DNA of 18,255 nt from an uncultured Gemmiger sp. (GTDB lineage Bacteria > Bacillota > Clostridia > Oscillospirales > Ruminococcaceae), in NCBI GenBank assembly GCA_944382805.1, contig CALWNS010000031.1:1-18255 (forward strand), in the 5' to 3' direction. Shown piece after piece: positions 1 through 7,196 of this stretch. The notes beneath the pieces were generated by a model, which saw nothing but the letters and a program-made list of their open reading frames with translations, did no database searches and had not been told where the DNA came from. Within the stretch, counting starts at the first letter, position 1, and each line of letters begins with the position of its first letter. Both the position numbers and the translations under genes were made by a program.

Positions 1-221
1 TCGAGGCTGGGCATGATGTTTTCCATCGCCTTCTCGAACATCTCAAGCGGATCGTTGCCGGTCTTTTCCTTCACGATGTCGAACGCATCGTAAACGATCT
101 TCTGCGCAACGCCTTTCTTGCCATCCAGCATGATCGAGTTGACCAGGCGGGTGACGATCTTGGAATTGTAGATAGGATCAGCCAGAACTTCGCGCTTAGC
201 GACATTACCTCTTCTGGGCAT
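1..221 (-). CDS. rpsG: 30S ribosomal protein S7, 5' part of gene (cut by window edge)
   Basis: S7 is a primary assembly protein that nucleates the head of the 30S subunit and binds 16S rRNA near the decoding site. The visible 73 codons begin MPRRGNVAKREVLADP, the characteristic S7 N-terminus, and continue with NSKIVTRLVNSIMLDGKKGVA and the motif DPLEMFEKAMENIMP, all typical of bacterial S7. The start is fixed by a strong Shine-Dalgarno, GGAGGGAAGAAAG, directly before ATG at 221. It lies 110 bp downstream of rpsL in the same direction, the standard str-operon order. The rest of the gene, and probably fusA and tuf, lie beyond base 1. Nothing abnormal is seen. Confidence 0.97.
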   Translation of the reverse strand, partial: MPRRGNVAKREVLADPIYNSKIVTRLVNSIMLDGKKGVAQKIVYDAFDIVKEKTGNDPLEMFEKAMENIMPSL

Positions 222-331
222 CTTTCTTCCCTCCTTCACATACATGATATCATCGGTACTCGAAAGTTTAAGAAACTCCCGTCATGCCACAAAAGGGTCA
301 GCCGACCTTTTTATGGCGAAAAGATGTTTCC
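222..331 (-). other. rpsL-rpsG intercistronic spacer with imperfect hairpin
   Basis: This 110-bp spacer between S12 and S7 holds, in the transcript direction, AAAAGGTC-GGCT-GACCCTTTT (291-311), an imperfect stem with one bulged C. In E. coli the equivalent spacer is where S7 binds to repress its own synthesis. Whether this hairpin has that role, is a weak attenuator or is incidental cannot be decided by eye. The rest holds only the rpsG ribosome-binding site at its end. Confidence 0.3.
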
Positions 332-757
332 TTACTTCTTGGCACCGGCCTTGGGGCGCTTCGCGCCGTACTTGCTGCGAGCCTGGTTACGGTTCGCAAC
401 GCCCTGGGTATCCAGGGTACCGCGGATGATGTGGTAACGCACACCGGGCAGGTCCTTGACACGGCCGCCGCGGATCAGAACGACGCTGTGCTCTTGCAGG
501 TTATGGCCGATACCAGGAATGTACGAGGTGACCTCGATACCATTCGTGAGGCGGACACGGGCAACTTTACGCAGAGCAGAGTTCGGCTTCTTCGGGGTCA
601 TGGTACGCACCGCAGTGCAGACGCCGCGCTTCTGGGGGCTGTTGAGGGTGGTGTACTGCTTCTTCTGAGAGTTGTAGCTTCTCTGCAGAGCAGGCGCGGT
701 GCTCTTGTGGGCCAGGACCTCGCGGCCTTTGCGCACGAGCTGGTTAAAAGTAGGCAT
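332..757 (-). CDS. rpsL: 30S ribosomal protein S12
   Basis: S12 sits at the decoding centre of the 30S subunit and controls translational accuracy; it is the classical streptomycin target. The 141-aa product starts MPTFNQLVRKGRE and has the Firmicute-type insertion around residues 27-39 (YNSQKKQYTTLN) that enterobacterial S12 lacks. It carries the invariant TPKKPNSALRK at 54-64 and GRVKDLPGVRYH at 98-109. Lys56 (the usual streptomycin-resistance site) and Lys101 are wild type, so no rpsL-based resistance is predicted. Asp102 is the residue that RimO methylthiolates in other bacteria. A longer frame starting at 814 exists, but the AAAGGAGAAAAGAA Shine-Dalgarno and family length choose ATG at 757. 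It has its own promoter (850-878). Confidence 0.98.
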   Translation of the reverse strand: MPTFNQLVRKGREVLAHKSTAPALQRSYNSQKKQYTTLNSPQKRGVCTAVRTMTPKKPNSALRKVARVRLTNGIEVTSYIPGIGHNLQEHSVVLIRGGRVKDLPGVRYHIIRGTLDTQGVANRNQARSKYGAKRPKAGAKK

Positions 758-849
758 TTCTTTTCTCCTTTCATCAGTATTTTTTGCGCGGGGCCGGCGG
801 GAGCGGGCGGCCAAATTGCCGCACTATCCCCCCGGGTCACGCAACAAAT

Positions 850-878
850 ATTGTAAGGCAAAGCCGGTGGAATGTCAA
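850..878 (-). promoter_or_regulatory. Sigma-A promoter of rpsL (str operon)
   Basis: Reading the minus strand, TTGACA (873-878, perfect -35) is followed after exactly 17 bp by TACAAT (850-855, 5 of 6 matches to -10). Transcription should start near 842, giving a leader of about 85 nt before rpsL. This near-consensus promoter lies just after the pepF stop codon and suits a ribosomal protein operon. It also means rpsL does not depend on read-through from pepF. Confidence 0.85.
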
Positions 879-905
879 GCCGTTTTTTGAAAAAACTGCG
901 TAAAA

Positions 906-2711
906 TCAGCGGCCAAGCGCGGCGGCGCAGCGCTCGGCGTCCGCCAGCAGGCGGTCGAATTTGGCAAGGGCCGCATCGATGGGCGCCGGGGTGGTCAGGT
1001 CCACGCCGGCGTGGCGCAGTTCGTCCAGCGGGTAGGCGCTGCCGCCCATCGACAAAAATTCCAGGTAGCGGCGCCGCGCGGGTTCGCCCTCGTGCAGGAT
1101 CGCCTCGGACAGGGCCACGGCGCTGGAGTAGCCGGTGGCGTACTTGTAGACATAGAACGGGCGGTAGAAATGCGGGATGCGCGCCCATTCCAGCGCGTAT
1201 TCTTCGTCCCGCGCCAGGTCCGGGCCGAAGTAATCGCGCACAAGGCCGCCGTACAGCGCGTTGAGCGCCGCCGGGCTCAGCGCTTCGCCGCGCTCGCGCA
1301 TGGCGTGGGCCTCGCGCTCGAACTCGGCAAACATGGTCTGGCGGTAGACCGTGCCCTTAAAGTTTTCGAGATACTGGTTGAGCAGCACCAGCCGCGCGGC
1401 GGGGTCCTGCTCGTCCTTGAGCAGCTGTTCGATCATCAGGTTTTCGTTGACGGTGGAGGCCACTTCGGCCACGAACAGCGTATAGTCCGCATACTGCGGC
1501 GGCTGGCTGCGGTTGGACAGCAGGCTGTGCATACTGTGGCCCATCTCGTGCGCCAGGGTGGAAACGCTGTCCAGCGTGCCGGTAAAGTTCATCAGGATAT
1601 AGGGTTCGGAGTCGTAGGTACCGGTGGAGTAGGCCCCGCCGCTCTTGCCCTTGTTGGGGTAAACGTCCACCCAGCGCTGCGCAAGGCCGCGGCGGACCTC
1701 CCGCACGTAGTCCTCGCCCAGCGGGGCCACGGCCTTGAGCACCATCTGCTGCGCCTGGTCGTAGGTGTAACGGGCGGTGCTGCGGCCGGTCAGCGGGGCG
1801 TAGACATCGTAGTAATGCAGCTCGTCCACCCCCAGCAGCCGCTTGCGCAGCGCCACGTAGCGGTACATGGCCGGCAGGTGCGCGCGCACGGCCGCCACCA
1901 GATTGTCGTAGACCTGTTCGGGGACGTTCTCGCCCGCCATGGCCATGGCGCGGGAGGAGGGGTAGTGCCGCGCGGCGGCTTCGGCCGTGGCCGCCTTGAC
2001 CGCGCCGGCATAGGCGGCGGCAAAGGTGTTGATGTGCTGGCGGTAGCCCTTGTAAAAGCTGCGGAAGGAGTTTTCGCGCAGGGTGCGATCGGGCGAAGTT
2101 TGCAGCAGGATGTAGTTGGAGCCGGTGACCTCACGGCTCTGCCCGGCGCTGTCCGGCGCGGGGTCAAACACAAGGTCGGCGTCCTGCAGGCAGTCCGCGA
2201 TCTCGGCCGGCGCGCCGGCCACTTCGCCAAAAGCGGCCAGCAGCTTTTCCTCCGGGGCGGACAGGGTGTGCGGCTTGCGGCGCACAAGGTCCTGCAGGGC
2301 AAAGCGGTAGGCGGCCAGGCGCTCGTCCCCCGCCAGGGCGCGCAGTGTTTCCTCCGGCAGGGAGAGGATCTCCGGCTCGGCAAAGGAAAGCGCCGCCGCG
2401 GCCGCGGCGTACTTGGCCGAGATGCGCGCGTACATACTTTGGGCTGCCTCGGCGCGGGTGTCCTCGCTGCGGCGCATCGAAGCGTAGCAGTACAAATCGG
2501 ACAGCTTGCGGGCCAGCGCGGTCGAAGTTTCGAAGTATTGCAGGACGGCGGGCGCATCGGTCAGGCGGCCAGCAAACGCGGCGGCCTGCGCGACGAGGGC
2601 GTCCAGTTCGGGCAGCGCCTGTTCCCACGCGGCGTCGTTGGCAAACAGGCGGGTCAGATCCCAGGTGTATTGGGGGTCGATCTGGGAGCGTTCTTGCAAT
2701 GTATCGGGCAT
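906..2711 (-). CDS. pepF: Oligoendopeptidase F (M3 family zinc metallopeptidase)
   Basis: This is a cytosolic zinc endopeptidase that cleaves short peptides, working in peptide turnover and nutrition. The 601-aa length matches the PepF family (about 600). The zinc motif HEMGH is at 388-392, with the third ligand in FVAEVAST (Glu416). The mostly helical N-terminal half, with DPQYTWDLTRLF at 12-23, is the PepF_N region, and the family signature GGAYSTGTYDSEPYILMNF (358-376) precedes the zinc site. Two upstream in-frame ATGs exist (2730-2732 and 2727-2729), but AAAGGAGG ends five bases before ATG at 2711, so that start is chosen. It is transcribed toward rpsL from its own promoter. No signal peptide and no damage are seen. 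Confidence 0.95.
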   Translation of the reverse strand: MPDTLQERSQIDPQYTWDLTRLFANDAAWEQALPELDALVAQAAAFAGRLTDAPAVLQYFETSTALARKLSDLYCYASMRRSEDTRAEAAQSMYARISAKYAAAAAALSFAEPEILSLPEETLRALAGDERLAAYRFALQDLVRRKPHTLSAPEEKLLAAFGEVAGAPAEIADCLQDADLVFDPAPDSAGQSREVTGSNYILLQTSPDRTLRENSFRSFYKGYRQHINTFAAAYAGAVKAATAEAAARHYPSSRAMAMAGENVPEQVYDNLVAAVRAHLPAMYRYVALRKRLLGVDELHYYDVYAPLTGRSTARYTYDQAQQMVLKAVAPLGEDYVREVRRGLAQRWVDVYPNKGKSGGAYSTGTYDSEPYILMNFTGTLDSVSTLAHEMGHSMHSLLSNRSQPPQYADYTLFVAEVASTVNENLMIEQLLKDEQDPAARLVLLNQYLENFKGTVYRQTMFAEFEREAHAMRERGEALSPAALNALYGGLVRDYFGPDLARDEEYALEWARIPHFYRPFYVYKYATGYSSAVALSEAILHEGEPARRRYLEFLSMGGSAYPLDELRHAGVDLTTPAPIDAALAKFDRLLADAERCAAALGR

Positions 2712-2715
2712 AAAA

Positions 2716-2724
2716 GCCTCCTTT
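2716..2724 (-). promoter_or_regulatory. Ribosome-binding site deciding the pepF start
   Basis: AAAGGAGGC on the minus strand sits five bases ahead of ATG at 2711. The two upstream in-frame ATGs lie before or abut this site and have no Shine-Dalgarno of their own, which removes seven residues from the longest open frame. Confidence 0.85.
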
Positions 2725-2764
2725 GGCATCATGAGAAAACCGCCGCAGCGGCCATACAGACAGT

Positions 2765-2793
2765 ATTATACACCCGGGCGGCGGTTTAGACAA
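2765..2793 (-). promoter_or_regulatory. Promoter of pepF
   Basis: A perfect -10 TATAAT (minus strand, 2765-2770) is preceded at 17 bp by TTGTCT (2788-2793, 4 of 6 to the -35 consensus). It lies about 55 bp upstream of the pepF start and is back-to-back with the promoter of the small plus-strand gene. Confidence 0.75.
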
Positions 2794-2801
2794 TGCGCGG
2801 C

Positions 2802-2830
2802 TTGACGGCCGGCGCAGCCGGGCGTACACT
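2802..2830 (+). promoter_or_regulatory. Promoter of the 82-aa orphan gene
   Basis: TTGACG (2802-2807) and TACACT (2825-2830) are separated by 17 bp, with five and four matches to consensus. The predicted start is near 2837, about 75 nt ahead of the ATG at 2912. It is divergent from the pepF promoter, leaving only 8 bp between the two -35 boxes. Confidence 0.55.
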
Positions 2831-2911
2831 GTATTAATACGCATATTATTATGAAAAGCAGATCGACCGGCGCGTTCCTATCCCGCAAACGAAACGCCAG
2901 AGGTGAAAACA

Positions 2912-3160
2912 ATGAACATTGCCGAATTAAAACGAGCGCTGGAACAGCAAGGCCTCTCCCCTGCCCGGTACTCGCTCGACGGAAGCGCCCGGACCGACCA
3001 GTATGTTTTGCGGCAGGTGTACGGCTGCTGGGAGGTTTTCTACTTTGACGAGCGCGGAAACGAGAATGACAACCGGTGGTTTGACAGCGAAAGCGATGCC
3101 TGCGCCTATCTTTTGCGCTTGCTGGAAAAAGAACGCACCTACCGCAGCCTTTATACTTGA
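2912..3160 (+). CDS. Small uncharacterised protein, 82 aa
   Basis: I do not recognise a named family with certainty. The protein starts MNIAELKRALEQQGL, has a central aromatic stretch (YVLRQVYGCWEVFYFDERG, residues 31-49) and ends with a helix (SESDACAYLLRLLEKE). It looks like a small soluble alpha+beta protein with no signal peptide or membrane segment. The pattern 'Y-S-L-D-G ... W-E-V-F-Y-x-E-R-G ... F-D-S-E-x-x-A-C-x-Y-L' resembles small proteins often found as orphans or immunity-like proteins beside polymorphic toxins, but no toxin is present here. AGAGGTG (2899-2905) is the Shine-Dalgarno for ATG 2912; a GTG at 2903 lies inside that site and is rejected as the start. It has its own promoter and a shared terminator with galK. 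Confidence 0.75.
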   Translation: MNIAELKRALEQQGLSPARYSLDGSARTDQYVLRQVYGCWEVFYFDERGNENDNRWFDSESDACAYLLRLLEKERTYRSLYT

Positions 3161-3182
3161 ACCTGCCCGCCGGCAGCGAAAA

Positions 3183-3206
3183 GCTCCCGGCCGTGAAGCC
3201 GGGAGC
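3183..3206. terminator. Bidirectional terminator between the orphan gene and galK
   Basis: GCTCCCGGC (3183-3191) and GCCGGGAGC (3198-3206) form a perfect 9-bp stem with loop CGTGAA. Reading minus (galK), the stem is followed at once by TTTT. Reading plus, outer GCCCGC/GCGGGC arms extend the structure and a T-rich run (CTTTTTGTTTTTT) follows at 3221-3233, so it probably serves both converging genes. Confidence 0.8.
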
Positions 3207-3231
3207 GCGGGCGGACAAGCCTTTTTGTTTT

Positions 3232-4542
3232 TTACAGTTCGGGCAGTTCGGGCGTGACTTCGATGGCGCCGTGGTTGCGCACGGTAAGCACATGGCAGCT
3301 GCCGGCGCCGAACACGCCGTCGATGGCGGCGCGGTAGCTTTCCAGCAGGTCGAGCGGCACAAACGCCTGGATGGTGCCGGCAAAGCCGCCGCCCTGCAGG
3401 CGCCAGGCGCCGCGGCCCTCCAGCACCTGCTGGCTGATGGCCAGCGCCAGCGGCACACCCTGTTCCTGCGGGGCGTGGATGCTGTAGGCGTTCTGGTTAT
3501 ACTCAAAGCTGGAATGGCCGCAGGCGATGATCAGCCGCAGGAAGCTTTCGAAATCGTCCTGCTCCACCGCCCGGCGCAACGCGGCGGCGCGGCGGCATTC
3601 GTTAAAGAAGTGGAGCGCGCGCAGCACGGCGCGGTCGCCGGTTTTGCGGCGCACGGCCGGGATGGCGGCCATGAACTCGGCCTCATCCACTTCGCGCAGG
3701 ACATGGCGGCCAAAGCAGGCGGCCACGCTTTCCATTTCGCGGCGGATGGCGGCGTAGTCATCGGTCAGGTCGGCGTGGCTGCCCTTGGTATCGCTGATGC
3801 ACAGCGCATACCCCTTGGCGGCCAGGTCAAAAGCGACCTTGTCCACCACCGGCGCGGCCGGGTCCTTGAAATCGATGGAGATGGCGCTGCCCACGGCGCA
3901 GGCGGTCTGGTCCAGCAGGCCGGACGGTTTGCCAAAGAACACGTTTTCGGCATACTGGCCGATCTTGGCGATCTCGACCTGGGAGAATTTTTCGTGATCG
4001 TCCGCATTATATTCGCCGCGGAAGATGGCGCCCACGCAGACTTCGAACGCGGCCGAGGACGAAAGCCCCGACCCGCGCAGCACGTTGCTGGTCGAGTAGG
4101 CGTCGAACCCGCCGATGCGCCCGCCGCGCGCGGCAAAGCCGGCCGCCACGCCGCGGATGAGCGAAGCGCTGTGCTCGCTTTCGGCGGGCTGGGGCGTAAG
4201 CACGCTCAGGTCGATGTCGTCGATTTTGCCAAAGCCCTCCGACACCAGGCGCGCGGCGTTGCGGTCGTTTTTGGCCACCACGGCGATGATGTCCAGGTCC
4301 ACCGCCGCCGCCATGACCACGCCGTTGTTGTGGTCGGTGTGGTTGCCGCCGATCTCGGTGCGGCCGGGGGCGCTGTACAGGCGCACCTGGCGGCCGGCGC
4401 CGAAGTTCTTTTCGAAACCTTCGATGGTGCGCAGGTACCGCTCCCGCTGGGCCGGCACCTGGGCGGCGGTGTAGAGTTCGGCCAGGGCGGCGTCGTAGGC
4501 GCCGGACTGGATCTGCTGCTTGAGTTCGCTCGTTGTTGCCAT
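3232..4542 (-). CDS. galK: Galactokinase (GHMP kinase family)
   Basis: Phosphorylates alpha-D-galactose to galactose 1-phosphate with ATP, the first step of the Leloir pathway, in the cytosol. GHMP landmarks are in order: the galactose-binding signature APGRTEIGGNHTDH (58-71), the ATP-binding loop GSGLSSSAAFE (157-167), the catalytic-base region GLLDQ (Asp211) and motif 3 GGGFAGT (384-390). At 436 aa it is longer than E. coli GalK (382) because of an N-terminal extension of about 40-50 residues, as in many clostridial homologues. GGGAGGATG lies about 10 bases before ATG 4542. It is divergent from an AraC-family regulator. No galT or galE is in the window, so the Leloir genes are not clustered here. 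Confidence 0.93.
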   Translation of the reverse strand: MATTSELKQQIQSGAYDAALAELYTAAQVPAQRERYLRTIEGFEKNFGAGRQVRLYSAPGRTEIGGNHTDHNNGVVMAAAVDLDIIAVVAKNDRNAARLVSEGFGKIDDIDLSVLTPQPAESEHSASLIRGVAAGFAARGGRIGGFDAYSTSNVLRGSGLSSSAAFEVCVGAIFRGEYNADDHEKFSQVEIAKIGQYAENVFFGKPSGLLDQTACAVGSAISIDFKDPAAPVVDKVAFDLAAKGYALCISDTKGSHADLTDDYAAIRREMESVAACFGRHVLREVDEAEFMAAIPAVRRKTGDRAVLRALHFFNECRRAAALRRAVEQDDFESFLRLIIACGHSSFEYNQNAYSIHAPQEQGVPLALAISQQVLEGRGAWRLQGGGFAGTIQAFVPLDLLESYRAAIDGVFGAGSCHVLTVRNHGAIEVTPELPEL

Positions 4543-4589
4543 AGTGTCGCATCCTCCCTGTTGTATGGCGCCGCTTTGTCACAATGCAC

Positions 4590-4682
4590 AAAAAAGCTGT
4601 CTCGTTTTTGAACAGTGCGGCGGCAGGACCGCTTTTCTACACCCAGTATAACAAATTTTGGCAGTAAGTAAACAGCTTTTTT
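4590..4682. repeat. Inverted 11-bp repeats flanking the galK promoter
   Basis: AAAAAAGCTGT (4590-4600) recurs as its exact reverse complement ACAGCTTTTTT (4672-4682). Centres are 82 bp apart, close to eight helical turns. The distal copy touches the galK -35 box and the other lies in the galK leader. They are candidate half-sites for the divergent AraC-type regulator; this is inference from position only, and both copies are AT-rich. Confidence 0.4.
4645..4672 (-). promoter_or_regulatory. Promoter of galK
   Basis: The minus strand has TGT-TATACT (TATACT 4645-4650, with an extended -10 TG). A weaker -35, TTTACT, lies at 4667-4672 with a 16-bp spacer. A poor -35 with an extended -10 suits an activator-dependent promoter. 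The leader to the galK ATG is roughly 95 nt. Confidence 0.6.
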
Positions 4683-4693
4683 ACGGAAAAACA

Positions 4694-4722
4694 TGGACTT
4701 TTGATGAATCAATTGCTATAAT
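4694..4722 (+). promoter_or_regulatory. Promoter of the first AraC-family gene
   Basis: A perfect TATAAT (4717-4722) with extended -10 (TGC before it) and TGGACT (4694-4699, 4 of 6) at 17 bp. The leader to ATG 4769 is about 40 nt. Divergent from the galK promoter, about 20 bp between the -35 boxes. Confidence 0.7.
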
Positions 4723-4768
4723 AGGAGAAATAAGGCCGCCGCAGGGCGCGGCGGACGGGGGCAAAGGC

Positions 4769-5614
4769 ATGACAGAACTGCAAAAACAATCGTATAAACA
4801 GAGCTACACCGACAACGTGGAGCTTTCCATCTTTAACTGCGGGCACGAATTCTGCCGCCCCGGCCACACCTGGGGGCCGGGCGTGCGCGACCATTACCTG
4901 ATCCACCTGGTGGTGGCCGGCAAGGGCGTGTACCAGGTGGGCGGGTCCGCGTTCAGCCTGCAGGAGGGCGACCTGTTTTTGGCCAAGCCCAACCAGCTCA
5001 TCACCTATGCCGCCGATGAGGGCGACCCGTGGGAGTACTACTGGGTCGGTTTTAACGGCGCGTGCGCCAACAAGCTGGTGCAGCAGATGCCGTTTACCGA
5101 CCAGCACCCCGTACACCACTGCAAAGACCCGCAGACGGTGCGCGACGCGCTGTACAACATCTACCTTTCGCGCGGGACCGAACCGCAGTGCGAAGCGCTG
5201 ATGACCGGTTACCTGTACCTGTTCATGGCCCAGCTGATGAAGGAAGCGCGCGACACCATGCCCAACCCCGTTTCCTCCAGCAGCCAGTATGTGCTTTCGG
5301 CCATCAAGTTCATCCAGTTCAACTATTCGCACGATATTTCGGTGGACGACATTGCCAAGGCGGTGGGGGTCAGCCGCAGCCACCTGTACCGCGTGTTCGT
5401 GGCCAACATGGGCCAAAGCCCCATCGACTACCTGACCGGCTACCGCATCAGCGAAGCGTGCTCGCTGCTGAAAAACACCAAGCTCTCGGTGGCGGAGATC
5501 GCCATTTCGGTCGGCTTTTTCGACCAGTTTTATTTTTCCCGCGTGTTCAAAAAGGTCAAGGGCGTGCCCCCCAGCAAGTACCTGGCCGCGCTGGAAAAAG
5601 ACCCGCAGCTGTGA
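4769..5614 (+). CDS. AraC-family regulator, probably of galactose/galactoside use
   Basis: A 281-aa cytosolic regulator with the classical layout. The N-terminal cupin-like sugar-sensing domain covers about 15-100, with DHYLIHLVVAGKGVYQVGG (41-59) and GDLFLAKPNQLITY (67-80). The C-terminal double helix-turn-helix covers about 180-275: first HTH ISVDDIAKAVGVSRSHLYRVF (190-210), second around VAEIAISVGFFDQFYFSRVFKK (241-262). The frame is open from 4658, but GGGGG before ATG 4769 and the promoter at 4694-4722 fix the start. The divergent partner galK suggests control of galactose or alpha-galactoside metabolism, as with MsmR/RafR-type regulators. The ligand is unknown, and no transporter or glycosidase is next to it. 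Confidence 0.9.
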   Translation: MTELQKQSYKQSYTDNVELSIFNCGHEFCRPGHTWGPGVRDHYLIHLVVAGKGVYQVGGSAFSLQEGDLFLAKPNQLITYAADEGDPWEYYWVGFNGACANKLVQQMPFTDQHPVHHCKDPQTVRDALYNIYLSRGTEPQCEALMTGYLYLFMAQLMKEARDTMPNPVSSSSQYVLSAIKFIQFNYSHDISVDDIAKAVGVSRSHLYRVFVANMGQSPIDYLTGYRISEACSLLKNTKLSVAEIAISVGFFDQFYFSRVFKKVKGVPPSKYLAALEKDPQL

Positions 5615-5637
5615 CGCGGGCCAGCCATCCGTTTTAG

Positions 5638-5669
5638 GCCGGGGCGCTGCGGCTGCGCGGCGCCCCGGC
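5638..5669 (+). terminator. Terminator after the first AraC gene
   Basis: GCCGGGGCGC (5638-5647) pairs with GCGCCCCGGC (5660-5669), a 10-bp GC stem, followed by a short T run (TTTCTG). The T tract is modest. The hairpin ends 25 bp before the next ATG, and I see no clear promoter in between, so partial read-through into the methyltransferase gene is possible. Confidence 0.65.
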
Positions 5670-5694
5670 TTTCTGCAACAAGAAAGAGGTTCGT

Positions 5695-7086
5695 ATGACG
5701 GACACAACCTTGCAAAAAAATCAGCTTTTGCCCCTGACCATCGAAAGCCTGGCCAGCGACGGGGCCGGCGTGGGCCGCGCCGCGGGCGGCATGGCCGTGT
5801 TTGTGCCGGGCAGCGCGCCCGGCGATGTGCTGGAGGTGCGCATCGTCAAGGCGCTCAAGACCTATGCCTACGGGCGCATCGAGCGCATCGTCGCCCCCGG
5901 CCCCGGCCGGCAGGCGCCGGACTGCCCCGTGTGCGGTCCCTGCGGCGGGTGCAGTTTGCGGCATCTGACCTATGAGGCGGAGCTGGCCGCCAAAACCGGC
6001 TTTGTGCGCGACGCCTTTGCCCGGCTGGGCGGGCTGGACGTGCCGGTGGCCCCGGCGCTGGCCGCCCCGCTGGCGCAGGGCTACCGCAACAAGGTGCAGC
6101 TGCCGGTCGGCCTCCGGGCGGACGGGCGCATCGTGACCGGGTTTTATGCCGGGCGCAGCCACCGCATCATCGAAACGCCGGCCTGCAAATTGCAGCCGGA
6201 CTGGATGAACGCGCTGGCCGCGCGGGCCTGCGCGCTGTTCGAACAGTACGGCGCGCAGCCCTACGACGAGCAGGCGCACGCCGGCCTTGTGCGCCATTTG
6301 TATATGCGCCAGGGCTGGCACAGCGGGCAGCGGCTGCTGTGCTTTGTGCTGAACGGCCGCAAGCTGCCGCACGAAACAGAACTGTGCGCGGCCTTACAGA
6401 GCGAATTTGACTTAACAACGGTGCTCGTCAACCGCAACACGGCGCGCACCAACGTGATTTTGGGGCCGGATACGCGCACGGTGCTGGGGCCGGGCGTCAT
6501 TGCCGACACGCTGGCCGGGGTGCCCATCACGATGGGCGTGCATGAATTTTACCAGGTGAACACGCCCGCGGCCGAAGTGCTGTACGCCAAAGCGCGGGAA
6601 TTTGCCGCGCTGCGGCCCGGCGACTTTTTGCTGGACCTGTACTGCGGCATGGGGACGATCGGGCTTTCGATGCTGCCGGACTGCCGCCGGCTTGTGGGCG
6701 TGGAGGTGGTGCCGCAGGCCGTGGACGCCGCCAAAGCCACCGCCGCGCGCCTGGGGCTGGACGAGAGCCGGGCCGCGTTTTTCTGCCTGGACGCCGGGGC
6801 CGCCGCGGCGCGCTTTGCGGCCGAAGGCCAGCGCCCGTACGTGATCGTGGTAGACCCGCCGCGCAAAGGCTGCGGCGCAGACGCGCTGGCGGCCATTGCG
6901 CAGATGGCGCCGCGGACCATCGTGATGGTGAGCTGCAACGCCGCCACCGCCGCGCGCGACGCGAGCGCCCTGGCCGAAGCCGGCTACCGCCCCGAAGCCG
7001 TGCAGCCGGTCGACCTGTTCCCGCGGACAAAGCACTGCGAATGTATCGTAAAGTTAGAAAAAGCCCCTGACCGGGGCTTGCGTTAA
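5695..7086 (+). CDS. rlmD: 23S rRNA (uracil-5-)-methyltransferase, RlmD/RlmCD type
   Basis: A SAM-dependent RNA methyltransferase of the TrmA/RumA family, 463 aa. An N-terminal TRAM-like beta-barrel (about 8-66) carries SLASDGAGVGR. Cysteines 77, 80, 83 and 86 (CPVCGPCGGC), with Cys164 in TPACKLQPDW, form the iron-sulfur cluster site. The Rossmann domain has DLYCGMGTIG (314-323, SAM), VVDPPRKGC (385-393), the nucleophile Cys414 in MVSCNAAT and the general base Glu449 in the C-terminal HCEC. Firmicutes usually carry one or two paralogues that methylate 23S U747 and/or U1939; the exact target cannot be read here. AGAAAGAGG precedes ATG 5695. Its stop codon overlaps the stop of an antisense gene remnant, and its last codons contain that gene's terminator. 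Confidence 0.92.
   Translation: MTDTTLQKNQLLPLTIESLASDGAGVGRAAGGMAVFVPGSAPGDVLEVRIVKALKTYAYGRIERIVAPGPGRQAPDCPVCGPCGGCSLRHLTYEAELAAKTGFVRDAFARLGGLDVPVAPALAAPLAQGYRNKVQLPVGLRADGRIVTGFYAGRSHRIIETPACKLQPDWMNALAARACALFEQYGAQPYDEQAHAGLVRHLYMRQGWHSGQRLLCFVLNGRKLPHETELCAALQSEFDLTTVLVNRNTARTNVILGPDTRTVLGPGVIADTLAGVPITMGVHEFYQVNTPAAEVLYAKAREFAALRPGDFLLDLYCGMGTIGLSMLPDCRRLVGVEVVPQAVDAAKATAARLGLDESRAAFFCLDAGAAAARFAAEGQRPYVIVVDPPRKGCGADALAAIAQMAPRTIVMVSCNAATAARDASALAEAGYRPEAVQPVDLFPRTKHCECIVKLEKAPDRGLR
7061..7079 (-). terminator. Minus-strand terminator inside the 3' end of rlmD
   Basis: AAGCCCC (7061-7067) and GGGGCTT (7073-7079) form a 7-bp stem with a 5-base loop. A run of T follows only on the minus strand (GGGGCTTTTTC), so it would terminate leftward transcripts. 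The only leftward coding sequence just upstream is the HAD remnant, for which this would be the original terminator. Confidence 0.6.
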
Positions 7087-7196
7087 AGCAGATCCAGCAG
7101 GTCGCGGGGCGCCTGCAGGTGGTAGCGGGCCGGGATGTCGGTGCGCTGCGTTCCCCAGCCGGCCAGCGCAAAATCCACCCCGGCAGCGCGGGCTTG
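7083..7196 (-). pseudogene. C-terminal remnant of a HAD-family phosphatase gene
   Basis: The minus strand encodes, in frame to a TAA at 7083-7085, QARAAGVDFALAGWGTQRTD followed by IPARYHLQAPRDLLDLL. This is the typical end of HAD subfamily IA phosphatases (phosphoglycolate phosphatase-like): 'ARAAG.d.al..WG' after motif IV, then the terminal 'p.dLl.ll'. The catalytic DxDGT, the motif III lysine and the motif IV aspartates are missing. Further upstream the frame runs only ten codons to an ATG at 7223 with no ribosome-binding site and AT-rich, unrelated codons, so similarity ends near 7196. I read this as a gene whose 5' part was deleted. The intact terminator (7061-7079) supports a once-working gene. 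Confidence 0.75.

Noticed and set aside
882..896. Perfect GTTTTTT-G-AAAAAAC palindrome between pepF and rpsL
   Set aside because: All A-T except the end pair, with a one-base loop; too weak for a terminator and probably just AT-rich sequence upstream of the rpsL -35.
1011..2789. 592-aa open frame on the plus strand antisense to pepF
   Set aside because: It is the mirror of a GC-rich gene: low-complexity Gly/Val/Ala/His sequence, no family motifs, no ribosome-binding site, while the other strand encodes a complete M3 peptidase.
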